A program made the translations under genes and the position numbers. From contig JANWXD010000032.1 of assembly GCA_025055455.1 (NCBI GenBank), forward strand, positions 1 to 41,430: a stretch of 41,430 bases of DNA, written 5' to 3'. This document shows positions 23,388-32,482 of the stretch, in pieces; the first letter of the stretch is position 1; each line of letters starts with the position of its first letter. This DNA is from Bryobacteraceae bacterium. GTDB taxonomy: Bacteria; Acidobacteriota; Terriglobia; Bryobacterales; Bryobacteraceae. Below the pieces are notes generated by a model, which was not told the DNA's origin, searched no databases, and saw only the letters and a list, made by a program, of their open reading frames with translations.

Positions 23388-24764
23388 ATGGCGCTGACAC
23401 GGAGGAGCTTCCTGACCACCGCGGCCGTGCCGGTCGCCGCACAGCGGAGGGCCGGCGACGGGCGCCCCAACATTGTCCTGATCCTCGCCGACGACCTTGG
23501 CGCCTGGATGCTCGGCTGCTACGGCAACAAAGAAATCCGTACGCCTCACATCGACGTGCTGGCCGGCACCGGCGTGCGGTTCCTCAATCATTACGTCTGC
23601 ACACCCATCTGTTCGCCGAGCCGGGCTACGCTGTTCACCGGGCGGGTACCGCGCCAGCACGGCATCCACGATTTCCTCACCGCCAAGCCCATCGAGCACC
23701 CGCCCCAGGGGCAGGCCGAGCCGCCGGCCTCCTTCCGCGACGAGATCATGCTGTCCGACTTGCTGGCGGCGGCCGGCTATGACTGCGGCTACGTCGGCAA
23801 GTGGCACATGGGCGACGACGCCAAGCCGCAGCACGGCTACCACTTCTGGCACACGCTGCTCGGCGGATCCAGCCCCTATCAAAATCCGCGGCTCAGCCGC
23901 AACGGCGAGATCGTTCAAGAACATGGATATCTGGCCGAGATCCTCACCCAGCGGGCTGTCGAGTTCCTAGAAAACCGCCGCAAAGAGGCGCCCTTCTTTC
24001 TGGTCGTCAGCCACTTCAACCCGCACGTGCCCTATGAAGGGCACCCGCAGAAGTATTACGACATGTACGCGGACGTTCGATTCGAGACCATCGGCTGGCA
24101 GCCGCCCGCCAAGAACGCCTTGCGGGAGAAGGAATACCTGGACGACATCGTGGGCAACATTCGCAAGTGCGCCGCGGCAGTCACAGCCCTGGACGACCAG
24201 GTGGGCGCGTTGATGAACGCGCTCCAGCGCATGGGGCTGCGGGAAAACACCCTCGTCATCTTCACCGCGGACAACGGCTTCCTGCTCGGCCGCCACGGGC
24301 TGTGGAGTAAAGGGCACGCCTCGGATCCCATCAACATGTACGAGGAGGTCGTCAAGACGCCGATGATTTGGAGCTGGTGGGGAAAAATCCCGGCGCAGGC
24401 TACGCGCCCGGAGCTGGTCAGCGCGTACGATTTCCTTCCGAGCGTGTGCGAGGCTGTGGGCATCGCGCCGCCGGCCGATCGCAACCTGTGCGGGCGGAGC
24501 TATTTGGCGCTGGCGACCAACCGACCCCTTCCGAAGAACCAGCCTTGGCGAAACCTCGTCTTCGGCCACTTTCGCAACACGGAGATGGTTCGCGATGCCC
24601 GCTTCAAGCTCGTCCTTCGCAACGAGGGCGAGGGCCCTAACGAACTGTACGATCTCCGGGGGGATCCCCAGGAGCGGGTCAACCAGTACGCCAACGACGG
24701 CTTCCTGACCGTACGCGAGCGTCTCGCCCAAGAGCTGGCCGCCTGGCGCCGGCGGTACAGCTGA
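23388..24764 (+). CDS. Sulfatase (formylglycine-dependent), Tat-type leader
   Basis: A 458-residue sulfatase. The leader contains LTRRSFLTTAAVPVAA, a short twin-arginine signal. The metal-binding first strand is ILADDLGAWMLGCYGN (Asp35, Asp36). The sulfatase signature CSPSRATLFTGRVPRQHG (about 75-92) has Cys75 as the residue converted to formylglycine. Other hallmarks are YVGKWHMGDD (about 138-147), VSHFNPHVPY, and FTADNGFLLGRHGLWSKG with the second metal site. The C-terminal ELYDLRGDPQERVN is typical. It hydrolyses a sulfate ester, probably on a glycan or small molecule, in the periplasm or outside; the exact substrate is unknown. Start 37 bases after gpsA, so possibly in its transcript. No maturation enzyme is in the window. 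Confidence 0.93.
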   Translation: MALTRRSFLTTAAVPVAAQRRAGDGRPNIVLILADDLGAWMLGCYGNKEIRTPHIDVLAGTGVRFLNHYVCTPICSPSRATLFTGRVPRQHGIHDFLTAKPIEHPPQGQAEPPASFRDEIMLSDLLAAAGYDCGYVGKWHMGDDAKPQHGYHFWHTLLGGSSPYQNPRLSRNGEIVQEHGYLAEILTQRAVEFLENRRKEAPFFLVVSHFNPHVPYEGHPQKYYDMYADVRFETIGWQPPAKNALREKEYLDDIVGNIRKCAAAVTALDDQVGALMNALQRMGLRENTLVIFTADNGFLLGRHGLWSKGHASDPINMYEEVVKTPMIWSWWGKIPAQATRPELVSAYDFLPSVCEAVGIAPPADRNLCGRSYLALATNRPLPKNQPWRNLVFGHFRNTEMVRDARFKLVLRNEGEGPNELYDLRGDPQERVNQYANDGFLTVRERLAQELAAWRRRYS

Positions 24765-24817
24765 TCCGCGCTGCCTGAGAAAAACTCGCCCGGAGCGCCA
24801 CATTCTCACTAGGGACT

Positions 24818-25975
24818 GTGGAGTCGTACTGGCCCGAGGAGGGGGAACTGCGCTCGATCGAGCAGCAGGCGGCATCGATCGGCGACCCGGTCCGCAAACT
24901 CCGCTATCTGCGGGCCGCCATTCGGCTCCAGCCGCGGCTGGCGCCCCAATCTTCCCTGCGGGGCCAGCGCTATCCCAAGCCCTGGGCCTACCGGGCAGCC
25001 GCTCTCGTGGCGGCCTTGCTGGCGCTGCCGGCGCCGCCGAGCGCCGATGTCGATTCCATGCTGGTGAGCGTGCCCGCAAAGCCCAGGCCGCTAGCCGAGC
25101 CGCCGCCCACAGTCTGGCTCGTGGAACGGGCCGACGATTTCGAGCACTACAGCAACGGCCTGCGCATCGAAAACCTCTTCCAGGTGCGGGCAGAGCCGCG
25201 TGGCTATTGGCGATTCCCGCTCGACGGTCTCGAGCCGGGCGAGCCCCAGTGGTCCCGCGAACCCGCAGGCATCGTCTTTCACTCCACTGAAAGCCACGCC
25301 GCTGAGTTCGAGCCGGAGCGGACCGGCCCCTTGCGCCGTGCCGGTCTGAACCTTCTGGCCTACGTGCGCCAGCACCGCTCCTATCATTTCGTGGTGGACC
25401 GTTTCGGGCGGGTTCACCGGATCGTTTCCGAAAGCGACATAGCGCACCACGCAGGCTGGTCGGCGTGGTCCGATGGAAATTGGATCTACCTCGGGCTGAA
25501 CCAGAGTTTTCTCGCGGTGGCCTTCGAAACCCGAACCGAGCAAGGCCTGGCCTGCCTGACCGACGCTCAGGTGCGCTCCGGGCGGATGCTGACAGAGATG
25601 CTTCGCGCCCGGCATCGGATCCCAGCGGTGAATTGCGTCACGCACGCCCAGGTGTCCCTGAACCCGCACAACCGGCGGATCGCGTATCACACCGACTGGG
25701 CCTCGGGCTTTCCTTTCGCCGAACTGGGCCTGCCGAACAATTACGCCCTTTCGCCGGCCGCCGTGCTGCTGTTCGGCTTCCACTATGATGAGCGGCTGCT
25801 TGAGTCCGGGCGCCCCGGCATGTGGCAAGGTTTGCAAGCGGCCGCGCGCCGGCTCCTCGAAGAGGCCTCCGCACAAGGTTGGAGTGTCAAACAGTATCGA
25901 GCGGTGCTTCTGCGCCGCTATCAGCAATTGGTCGCGCTCGCGGCCGAGCGCGACCCGAAGGAGGCATGGCCTTGA
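24818..25975 (+). CDS. Membrane-anchored N-acetylmuramoyl-L-alanine amidase (PGRP/AmpD fold)
   Basis: A 385-residue protein from GTG 24818 (AGGGA about five bases upstream). The first 57 residues are hydrophilic and predicted cytoplasmic. A transmembrane helix (AYRAAALVAALLALPAPP, about 57-74) follows, giving a single-pass anchor. A 60-residue linker leads to the amidase-2 domain (about 140-310): IVFHSTES (zinc His155), YHFVVDRFGRVHRIVSESDIAHHAGW (about 189-214), VTHAQVSLNPH (His276) and AYHTDWASGFPF (Asp293 as likely third ligand). It would cut between N-acetylmuramic acid and the stem peptide in the periplasm. The next gene is the actin-like ATPase, with 10 bases of overlap or near contact. 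Confidence 0.83.
   Translation: MESYWPEEGELRSIEQQAASIGDPVRKLRYLRAAIRLQPRLAPQSSLRGQRYPKPWAYRAAALVAALLALPAPPSADVDSMLVSVPAKPRPLAEPPPTVWLVERADDFEHYSNGLRIENLFQVRAEPRGYWRFPLDGLEPGEPQWSREPAGIVFHSTESHAAEFEPERTGPLRRAGLNLLAYVRQHRSYHFVVDRFGRVHRIVSESDIAHHAGWSAWSDGNWIYLGLNQSFLAVAFETRTEQGLACLTDAQVRSGRMLTEMLRARHRIPAVNCVTHAQVSLNPHNRRIAYHTDWASGFPFAELGLPNNYALSPAAVLLFGFHYDERLLESGRPGMWQGLQAAARRLLEEASAQGWSVKQYRAVLLRRYQQLVALAAERDPKEAWP
25959..25964 (+). promoter_or_regulatory. AGGAGG ribosome binding site of the actin-like gene
   Basis: A perfect AGGAGG lies one base from the ATG at 25966 but seven bases from the in-frame TTG at 25972. Spacing therefore favours TTG 25972 as the functional start. The site is inside the last codons of the amidase gene, which implies coupled translation. 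Confidence 0.6.
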
Positions 25976-26976
25976 AAACGAATAGCGAACGGGTGTCCGC
26001 CGTCGGGCTGGACATCGGCACGAGCCGCATCGTCGTCGCCGCACGCGACGGCTCGGAGATCCGCTACCATGCGGACCTGAACGCCTTCGTCGCTCTCCCC
26101 TTCACGAAAATGACCGAACGCAGCCTGCGCCACGAGCAGGTTCCGCACTTGGTACAGGATGGGCAGATCTTGATCTACGGCGCCGCGTCGGAAAAATTCG
26201 CCGACCTGTTCCACCTGGAAACGCGCCGCCCGATGCGCGGCGGGCTCCTGAACTCCGCTGAGCCGGAAAGCCTCACCTTGATCGGACAGATCGTGCGCGC
26301 CCTCACCGACGGCGCCGACCGTTCGCGGCAGAAACTCTGCTTCAGCGTTCCCGCCCCGCCGCTCGGGGCCGAGGAAAGGGTCGCTTACCACGAAGCGAGC
26401 CTGCGGCGATTGCTCGAGGAGATGGGCTACGAAGTGATCTCCATCAACGAAGGGCTCGCGGTCATCTACGCCGAATTGGAGCAACACAACTTCACCGGCA
26501 TCGGCATCAGCTTCGGGGGCGGGCTGTGCAACGTCTGCCTGGCCTACCTGTCGGCGCCCCTGTTTTGTTTCAGCGTCCCCAAGGCGGGGGATTTCATCGA
26601 CGCCAGCGTCGCCGCCGTCACCGGCGAGCTGGCCACGCGCGTGCGCATCCTGAAGGAGACGTCGTTCCACTTCAACGGGAACTTCAGCCAGCAAGTCCAC
26701 CGGGCCTTGGCGGTGTACTACGACGAAATGATCCAAGCCGTGATCGCGGGCCTCAAGAACGCCTTTGCCGACGCCCGCAACGTGCCGAAGTTGGGGCGGC
26801 CGCTGCCCGTCGTGCTCAGCGGCGGCAGCGCGCTGCCGAAGGGCTTCCTCGAGCGTTTCGACAAACAACTAAAGGAGGCTGCGCTGCCAGTGTCTCTTGC
26901 GGAGGTGCGGCTGGCCAGCGATCCGCTCCACGCCACCGCCAAGGGAGCGCTCGTTGCGGCGCAAGCGGAGCTGTAG
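25966..26976 (+). CDS. Divergent actin-like ATPase
   Basis: A 336-residue protein of the actin/Hsp70/hexokinase superfamily (334 if TTG 25972 is used). Phosphate 1 is VGLDIGTSRIVVAARDG (about 13-29). Connect 1 is ISINEGLAVIYAELE (about 158-172). Phosphate 2 reads GIGISFGGGLCNVCLAY (about 177-193), where the usual Asp of DxGGGT is Ser. The adenosine motif is VVLSGGSALPKGFLERF (about 284-300). Size and lack of FtsA or MreB signature segments place it as its own branch, nearest in feel to ParM/MreB-like proteins. Cytoplasmic, no membrane helix. It is coupled to a membrane-anchored amidase with a cytoplasmic tail, suggesting a role in positioning or controlling cell-wall cutting; that is inference. 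Confidence 0.72.
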   Translation: MALKTNSERVSAVGLDIGTSRIVVAARDGSEIRYHADLNAFVALPFTKMTERSLRHEQVPHLVQDGQILIYGAASEKFADLFHLETRRPMRGGLLNSAEPESLTLIGQIVRALTDGADRSRQKLCFSVPAPPLGAEERVAYHEASLRRLLEEMGYEVISINEGLAVIYAELEQHNFTGIGISFGGGLCNVCLAYLSAPLFCFSVPKAGDFIDASVAAVTGELATRVRILKETSFHFNGNFSQQVHRALAVYYDEMIQAVIAGLKNAFADARNVPKLGRPLPVVLSGGSALPKGFLERFDKQLKEAALPVSLAEVRLASDPLHATAKGALVAAQAEL

Positions 26977-26990
26977 TCCCCGACAGGCGC

Positions 26991-28406
26991 TCACCGCCCG
27001 CCGGCTGACGCTGCCAGAGCGCGGAGGGCCGCCTGGATCTGCGGATCGCGCTGCGCCTCCACCTCATCGCCCTTGGCCACACCCAGGGCGAGATTGAAGA
27101 TTTCTGTCTTCAAGCGGTTTTCGATCCAGGGGCGAGCCGCGGACCACTCGCCAATGCTCGGCTGGATCTTGCGCTGGGCCAGAAACACCCGAAAATCGTC
27201 TAGCAGGTCTGGACTGACCTCGAACTGCTCGGTGACACCCGGGTGCGTGCGCACGTAGTCGGTTGCAAAAGCGGTGAAGGAGCCGGTGGCGTCCAGCACG
27301 ATTTGCAAGCGTGTCAGCGACTCCGGATAAGCCACGACATCCGGCTGAATTCCGCCCCGCGCCCCGGAACGCCCTTCCGCCAGACGGTGGCCGGGCAGCG
27401 GCCGCTGAATGGAACGCCCGCTCGGTGTGTAGTAGTAGGCGGTAGTCAGCGCCACGCCCGTGCCTTCGGAAAGCGGGTAGACGGATTCGACCAACCCTTT
27501 GCCGAAACTCGGCTCGCCGACGATCACCGCCCGCTTGTGATCTTGCAGGCTCCCGGCAACGATCTCCGCCGCGCTCGCCGTCCGTTCATTGATGATGACC
27601 GCGACCGGAAACCGGTAAGACCGCGCGCCGGCCGGCACCTTCTCCTCCCGAGGCTCCACCGCCCGGCCGCGAACGGTGAGGATCGTCTGGCCGGGTTGGA
27701 GGAATAGCGAGGCCGTCTCCAAGGCCGCCGGCAGCAGACCCCCGGGATTATTCCGCAGATCGAGCACCAGCCCCGTGAGCGAGTCGCCGCCGAGTTTTTC
27801 GATCGCCTCGCGGATCTGCTTGCCGGTCTCCGCATCGAAGGATGACACCCGCAAGTAGCCGACGCCGGGCTTCAGAAAAAACGCACGTTCCACGCTCGGC
27901 GCGTCCATCTCCTCTGGCGTCAGCACCAGCTGAAGGATCCGTGCGTTGCCCGGCTTGCGCACATCGAGCTTGACCTCGTGCTGTCGCGAGCGGCTCAGCA
28001 GCGCGACCAGCTGCTCCATGTCGAGGCGATCGAGGCGAATGCCGTTGATCGCCAAAATTTCATCGCCGGGCTCGAGGCCGCCCTTGGCCGAGGGCGTCCC
28101 CGGCAGCGCCTGGAGCACGATGACCCGCCCGGGCAGCACGCTCACGACGCTTCCGAAGCCCTTGGTCCGCGATTCCTGAAGCTGCTTGAGCTGCTCGAAT
28201 TGCTCCGGCGAAAAGAACACCGAATGCGGGTCGAGAGGCCGCAGCATGCCCGGAATGACGCCCTCGTAAAACACCTTTTCGGGTGCCGGCGCTTCGGCCG
28301 CCTCCCGTTCCACCGCGGCATACGCCTCGGCCACGCGTCGGATGGCTTCTTCCAAATCCGCCGGGACAGACACGGCGGCGAGCAGCAGAGCGAGAAGCAG
28401 AGCCAT
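26991..28406 (-). CDS. S41-family carboxyl-terminal processing protease
   Basis: A 471-residue exported serine protease. A short hydrophobic leader (MALLLALLLAAVSVPA) precedes a helical region. A PDZ domain (about 83-165; LPGTPSAKGGLEPGDEILAINGIRL) follows, then the S41 core with VGYLRVSSF, LVLDLRNNPGG (about 213-223), the catalytic Ser278 in NERTASAAEIVAG, and the general-base Lys303 in GEPSFGKGLVES. A C-terminal region of about 110 residues (from about 360) is helical. It degrades or trims periplasmic proteins; in other bacteria CtpA-type proteases control peptidoglycan hydrolases, which fits its place beside ddl. It starts 4 bases after the ddl stop. Confidence 0.92.
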   Translation of the reverse strand: MALLLALLLAAVSVPADLEEAIRRVAEAYAAVEREAAEAPAPEKVFYEGVIPGMLRPLDPHSVFFSPEQFEQLKQLQESRTKGFGSVVSVLPGRVIVLQALPGTPSAKGGLEPGDEILAINGIRLDRLDMEQLVALLSRSRQHEVKLDVRKPGNARILQLVLTPEEMDAPSVERAFFLKPGVGYLRVSSFDAETGKQIREAIEKLGGDSLTGLVLDLRNNPGGLLPAALETASLFLQPGQTILTVRGRAVEPREEKVPAGARSYRFPVAVIINERTASAAEIVAGSLQDHKRAVIVGEPSFGKGLVESVYPLSEGTGVALTTAYYYTPSGRSIQRPLPGHRLAEGRSGARGGIQPDVVAYPESLTRLQIVLDATGSFTAFATDYVRTHPGVTEQFEVSPDLLDDFRVFLAQRKIQPSIGEWSAARPWIENRLKTEIFNLALGVAKGDEVEAQRDPQIQAALRALAASAGGR

Positions 28407-28410
28407 AGTC

Positions 28411-29388
28411 CTATCTGGCGTAGCGGAGGGCCCGCTTGGCCCGGTGGCGCTCGAAGGCCAGCTCGATCAATCGGTCAATCAGCTTGGGATACGGCAAGCC
28501 GGAGTGCTCCCACATGCGCGGGAACATGCTGATCGACGTAAAGCCGGGAATCGTATTGATCTCGTTGATGTAGATCCGACCCGTGGCCCGCTCCAGAAAA
28601 AAATCCACTCGTGCCATTCCCTCGCACTCGACGGCTTGGTAGCAGGCCACCGCCAAGCGGCGCACCTCCTCCATCTGTGCCGGATCCAGCTCGGCCGGCA
28701 CGCGAAACTGCGCGCGGTCGAGCAGATACTTGTCTTCGTAGTCGTAGAACTCGCGCGAGGGGAGGATTTCGCACGGCAGCGAGGCCGCCGGCTCTTCGTT
28801 GCCGATCACCGAGCACTCGAGCTCCCGGCCGTCGATGGCGCGCTCCACGATGATTTTGCGGTCGTACTGAAAGGCCAGATCCATAGCCGCGACCAGTTCC
28901 TCCCGGCTGCGGGCTTTCGAAATTCCTACCGAGGAGCCCAAATTGGAGGGTTTGACGAAAACCGGGTAAGGCAACTGGCTCTCGATGCGCGCCGGGTCCG
29001 AACAGCGGCGAAACACCACCACGTGCTCCACCACTGGCAGCCCACGCTCCCGGCACACCCGTTTCATCATGTCCTTGTCCATCGAGACGGCCGAACCGAG
29101 TACGCCGGCGCCCACGTAGGGCAGGTCGGCCAGCTCCAGCAGACCCTGCACCGTGCCGTCTTCGCCGAAGGTGCCGTGCAGCACTGGGAAGACGACGTCA
29201 ATGCCCGGGTTGGCGCCCGGCTCGGGCACGATGGGCGCCGGGCGCCACTTACCACTCGGGTCGATAAAGTACTCCACGGGATCGTATCTATCGCGGTCCA
29301 TGGCGGCCAGAATGGAGCGGGCCGAGCGGAGGGAAACCTCGTGCTCGCCGCTGCGGCCGCCGTAGACCACTGCCACACGGAGCTTCAC
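28411..29388 (-). CDS. ddl: D-alanine--D-alanine ligase
   Basis: A 325-residue ATP-grasp enzyme that joins two D-alanines for the peptidoglycan stem. The first motif is VVYGGRSGEHEVSLRSARSIL (about 7-27). The core has VFPVLHGTFGEDGTVQGLLE, MDKDMMKRVCRERGLPV, VKPSNLGSSVGISKARSREEL (about 145-165), IIVERAIDGRELECSVIGN, SREFYDYEDKYL (Tyr of the D-Ala-D-Ala type) and INEINTIPGFTSISMFPRMWE (about 276-296). The Tyr-containing FYDYE loop argues for dipeptide rather than D-Ala-D-Lac synthesis. Nine bases separate it from the arginase gene upstream and four from the protease gene downstream. Confidence 0.95.
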   Translation of the reverse strand: MKLRVAVVYGGRSGEHEVSLRSARSILAAMDRDRYDPVEYFIDPSGKWRPAPIVPEPGANPGIDVVFPVLHGTFGEDGTVQGLLELADLPYVGAGVLGSAVSMDKDMMKRVCRERGLPVVEHVVVFRRCSDPARIESQLPYPVFVKPSNLGSSVGISKARSREELVAAMDLAFQYDRKIIVERAIDGRELECSVIGNEEPAASLPCEILPSREFYDYEDKYLLDRAQFRVPAELDPAQMEEVRRLAVACYQAVECEGMARVDFFLERATGRIYINEINTIPGFTSISMFPRMWEHSGLPYPKLIDRLIELAFERHRAKRALRYAR

Positions 29389-29397
29389 GCCGCCCCC

Positions 29398-30312
29398 TCA
29401 CAAGATGCGCTTGCCCATGGCGCTCATCACCAGCTCGACCGCCAGATTGGCGGTCCGGTTGGCCTCGTCAATCACGGGATTGACTTCCACCACTTCCATC
29501 GAAACCAGCTTGCCGGAATCGCAGATGATCTCCATCGCCAGATGCGCTTCCCGGTAGGTGAGGCCGCCGCGCACCGGGGTGCCCACGCCGGGGGCCTCGT
29601 GCGGGTCCACGCAGTCCATATCGAGTGAGACATGGAAGCCGGCGGTTCCTGCGGCGGCAATTTGCAAGGCTTCTTCCATCACCGCCCGCAGACCGCGCTC
29701 ATCGATGTCGCGCATGGTAAAGGCGCGCACCCCGGAGTTGCGCACGTGCGGTCGTTCGAGCTGGTCCACCTCCCGCACGCCAACCAGCGCCACGTTCTTC
29801 GGATCCACCTTAGGCGCATAGTTGTACAGATGGGTCAGCGCCCGGGGACCGATCCCGACACAGCAGGCCAGTGGCATGCCATGCACGTTGCCGCTCGGGG
29901 TCGTCTCGGGCGTGTTCATGTCCGCGTGGGCGTCGATCCAGATCAACCCCAGCGTCTTTTTCTGTCGCCGCAAGTGCCGCGACATGCCGGAAACGGTCCC
30001 CACCGCCACCGAGTGATCCCCGCCGAGCACCAGCGGCACCTTGCCTTGCCCGGCCGCTTTCTCCACCAGCCGCGCCAGCCGCGCGCAGGTTTCGGCGATC
30101 TGGGGCAGGTAGCGGGCACGGGCCGAGCCGGCGGGCAGGCGCTCGGGCTGTTCCACTTGCACGTTGCCCAGATCCTCGACCTGGTAGCCGAGCGCCGCCA
30201 GACGGCCATTGATGTTGGCCACGCGCAAGGCCGATGGCCCCATGTCCACGCCGCGGCGTCCGGCGCCCAGGTCGAGCGGCGCTCCGATAAGGGCGATGTG
30301 GGACGGGCGCAT
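29398..30312 (-). CDS. rocF: Arginase
   Basis: A 304-residue manganese enzyme that hydrolyses arginine to ornithine and urea. Binuclear Mn ligands are visible: His100 in LGGDHSVAVG, Asp127, His129 and Asp131 in IDAHADMNTPE, and Asp231 and Asp233 in SLDMDCVDP. SGNVHGMPLA (about 140-149) is the substrate-guanidinium loop typical of true arginases rather than agmatinases. Other landmarks are GAPLDLGAGRRGVDMGPSALR near the start and SMEVVEVNPVID near the end. It sits tightly between asnS and ddl; no urease or ornithine genes are in the window. Confidence 0.94.
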   Translation of the reverse strand: MRPSHIALIGAPLDLGAGRRGVDMGPSALRVANINGRLAALGYQVEDLGNVQVEQPERLPAGSARARYLPQIAETCARLARLVEKAAGQGKVPLVLGGDHSVAVGTVSGMSRHLRRQKKTLGLIWIDAHADMNTPETTPSGNVHGMPLACCVGIGPRALTHLYNYAPKVDPKNVALVGVREVDQLERPHVRNSGVRAFTMRDIDERGLRAVMEEALQIAAAGTAGFHVSLDMDCVDPHEAPGVGTPVRGGLTYREAHLAMEIICDSGKLVSMEVVEVNPVIDEANRTANLAVELVMSAMGKRIL

Positions 30313-30322
30313 CCCGATCCGA

Positions 30323-31645
30323 TCAGGGTCGCGTGCGGTAGAGCATGCGCGGGAAGGGAATGGTCTCGCGCACGTGGTCCAACCCGCAGATCCAGGCGAC
30401 GCACCGCTCGACGCCCATGCCGAATCCCGCGTGGGGTACCGTGCCGTATTTGCGTAGATCCAGATACCACTCGAAGGCCTGGCGCGGCAGGCGGTGCTCC
30501 TCCAGACGCCGCACCAGGAGCTCGTAATCGTGAATGCGCTGGCCGCCGCCGACGATCTCCCCGTAGCCTTCCGGCGCCAGCACGTCCACTCCCAGCACCA
30601 CCTCCGGGCGCTCGGGATCCGGCTGCATGTAAAAGGCCTTGACCGCGGCCGGATAGCGGTCGATCATCACCGGCCGATCGAAGGCCTCGCTGAGCAGCGT
30701 CTCCTCGTCGCCCCCGAAGTCCTCGCCCCACTGAATGGGGCTTCCCTTGGACTGCAACAGCCGCACAGCCTCGTCGTAGCTGATGCGCGGGAAGGGAGGC
30801 TGCACGGCTTCGAGCTTGGAGACGTCGCGCTCCAGCACCGCCAGCTCCGCCCGACGGTTCTCGAGCACGCGGCCGACGACGAACACGATCAGCTCCTCGG
30901 CGACCTGCTTGACGTCTTCGAGTGTCGCGTAGGCCATCTCTGGCTCCACCATCCAGAACTCGGTCAGATGGCGCCGGGTCTTGGACCGCTCGGCCCGAAA
31001 CGTCGGGCCGAACGTGTACACCTTGCCGAAGGCCATCGCCGTGGCTTCGTTATAAAGCTGCCCGGACTGCGTCAGGTACACCTTGTCGTGGTCGAAGTAG
31101 TTCACCTCGAACAGCGTCGTGGTGCCCTCGCAGGCGGCGGGAGTGAAAATCGGCGTATCGCACAGCGTGAAGCCGTGCGAGTCGAAGTAGTCGCGGATCG
31201 CCTTGACCACTTCGTGCCGGATGCGCAGGATGGCGTTCTGGCGCCGGCTGCGGATCCAAAGGTGGCGGCGGTCCAGGAGGAATTCGATGCCGTGCTCTTT
31301 GGGTGTGATCGGGTAGGGATCGGACTCCGGTACGCGCTGCACCACTTCTAAGTCCGCCACCTCGAGCTCGTAGCCGCCGGGCGCTCGCGGCTCGGCGCGC
31401 ACCGTGCCCGTGACGACGATCGAAGATTCCTGCGTGAGGTCCTTGATCGCCTGAAACACCGACTCCGGCAGCTGCGCCTTGCTCGCCACGCACTGCAAGA
31501 TCCCCGTGCCGTCCCGCAACAGGGGAAACAGGATCTTGCCGGACTCGCGCAAGTTGTACAGCCACCCCGGGATGCACACCAACTCGCCGACGTGGCGCGC
31601 CGCCTCTGCCACGGTGATGCGGCGCGGGGCCCGCGCAACGGTCAT
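30323..31645 (-). CDS. asnS: Asparagine--tRNA ligase
   Basis: A 440-residue class IIb aminoacyl-tRNA synthetase. Residues about 18-110 form the OB-fold anticodon-binding domain ([31 protein letters not shown]). The catalytic core has [37 protein letters not shown], motif 2 ([25 protein letters not shown]) and motif 3 ([29 protein letters not shown]). The length and TEFWMVEPE are those of AsnRS; bacterial AspRS would carry a large GAD insertion, which is absent. Start overlaps the isomerase gene by four bases (ATGA). Presence suggests direct asparaginylation of tRNA-Asn. Confidence 0.94.
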   Translation of the reverse strand: MTVARAPRRITVAEAARHVGELVCIPGWLYNLRESGKILFPLLRDGTGILQCVASKAQLPESVFQAIKDLTQESSIVVTGTVRAEPRAPGGYELEVADLEVVQRVPESDPYPITPKEHGIEFLLDRRHLWIRSRRQNAILRIRHEVVKAIRDYFDSHGFTLCDTPIFTPAACEGTTTLFEVNYFDHDKVYLTQSGQLYNEATAMAFGKVYTFGPTFRAERSKTRRHLTEFWMVEPEMAYATLEDVKQVAEELIVFVVGRVLENRRAELAVLERDVSKLEAVQPPFPRISYDEAVRLLQSKGSPIQWGEDFGGDEETLLSEAFDRPVMIDRYPAAVKAFYMQPDPERPEVVLGVDVLAPEGYGEIVGGGQRIHDYELLVRRLEEHRLPRQAFEWYLDLRKYGTVPHAGFGMGVERCVAWICGLDHVRETIPFPRMLYRTRP

Positions 31646-32475
31646 TCTCGGAGTGTCTCCAAACGCTCGAAGATGCGTTTCGCCTCCTCCAGCGGGTTCG
31701 CCATGCCGGGCACCTCGCGGAGTTCCAGCAGCAGCGGGTACTGCCCCGGCCGGGATCCGAGCAGCTTCATCGTCTCGGCCCAGTCGATGGTGCCTCCGTC
31801 GGCAAACGGGAACAGGTGGCTGTCGGAAACCCCATCGTTGTCGTGCAGGTGCGTGGATCGGATGCGCTCCTGCATCAGGCCAAACGCTTCCGCCACCCCT
31901 TCCTTCATGTTCGCATGTCCCACGTCCAGGCAGAAACCCAGGTCCAGATGCGTCTCGGCCAGGAAATGGACGAGCCGCTCGGCCGTCGAGAGCCCGTTGG
32001 GGATGTTTTCCAGGAGAATGGACACGCCGCGGTGCCGCGCGAACAAACTCAGCTCCTCGAGCGAGGTGAAGGCCGCCTCCATCTTGCGCTCGTCGTAGTC
32101 TTCGCCGCTGACCCCCACATGCTGGATGAGGTAGCGGAACGGGATGCTCTCGGCAATGTCGAGCGCGCGCTTGATTTCGTCCACCATCTGGATCCGCTTG
32201 GGCTTCACCGTTTCGGTGATGTTAATCACCGCGTTCGGCCCCGAGCGGCCCCAGACGTCGTCGCTATACATGGGCGCGTGCAGGGAACGCAGCTCCAGCC
32301 CCGAGTCGCGGAACCAGTGCTTGAGTTCGTTGATCTGGGCGCGATTGCGGTAGTCCAGGTGTTGGCGCGCGCAGAAAATCTCCACCGCCTGAAAGCCCGC
32401 TGCCTGGATCTTGTCCAACAGCGCGGTCGTCAGGCGGTGATTGACGAACAGGTGCGTGGAAAGGACATGCTCCAT
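31642..32475 (-). CDS. Sugar phosphate isomerase/epimerase family TIM barrel
   Basis: A 277-residue protein of the xylose-isomerase-like TIM-barrel family (AP endonuclease 2 fold). The start [16 protein letters not shown] has AAAGG five bases upstream. Landmarks are [19 protein letters not shown] (about 20-38), LRSLHAPMY (about 58-66), [14 protein letters not shown] (about 104-117), ILLENIPNG (about 142-150), [18 protein letters not shown] (about 166-183), [26 protein letters not shown] (about 197-222). His, Glu and Asp at these sites form the usual metal centre. Such enzymes interconvert or epimerise sugars; the substrate is unknown. It overlaps asnS by four bases and follows the GGT gene by seven. 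Confidence 0.88.
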   Translation of the reverse strand: MEHVLSTHLFVNHRLTTALLDKIQAAGFQAVEIFCARQHLDYRNRAQINELKHWFRDSGLELRSLHAPMYSDDVWGRSGPNAVINITETVKPKRIQMVDEIKRALDIAESIPFRYLIQHVGVSGEDYDERKMEAAFTSLEELSLFARHRGVSILLENIPNGLSTAERLVHFLAETHLDLGFCLDVGHANMKEGVAEAFGLMQERIRSTHLHDNDGVSDSHLFPFADGGTIDWAETMKLLGSRPGQYPLLLELREVPGMANPLEEAKRIFERLETLRE

Positions 32476-32482
32476 AGCGCCT

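Noticed and set aside
28342-29628. A 428-codon plus-strand frame opposite ddl and arginase
   Set aside because: Shadow of two strongly supported genes. It is His/Arg/Gly-rich with no motif.
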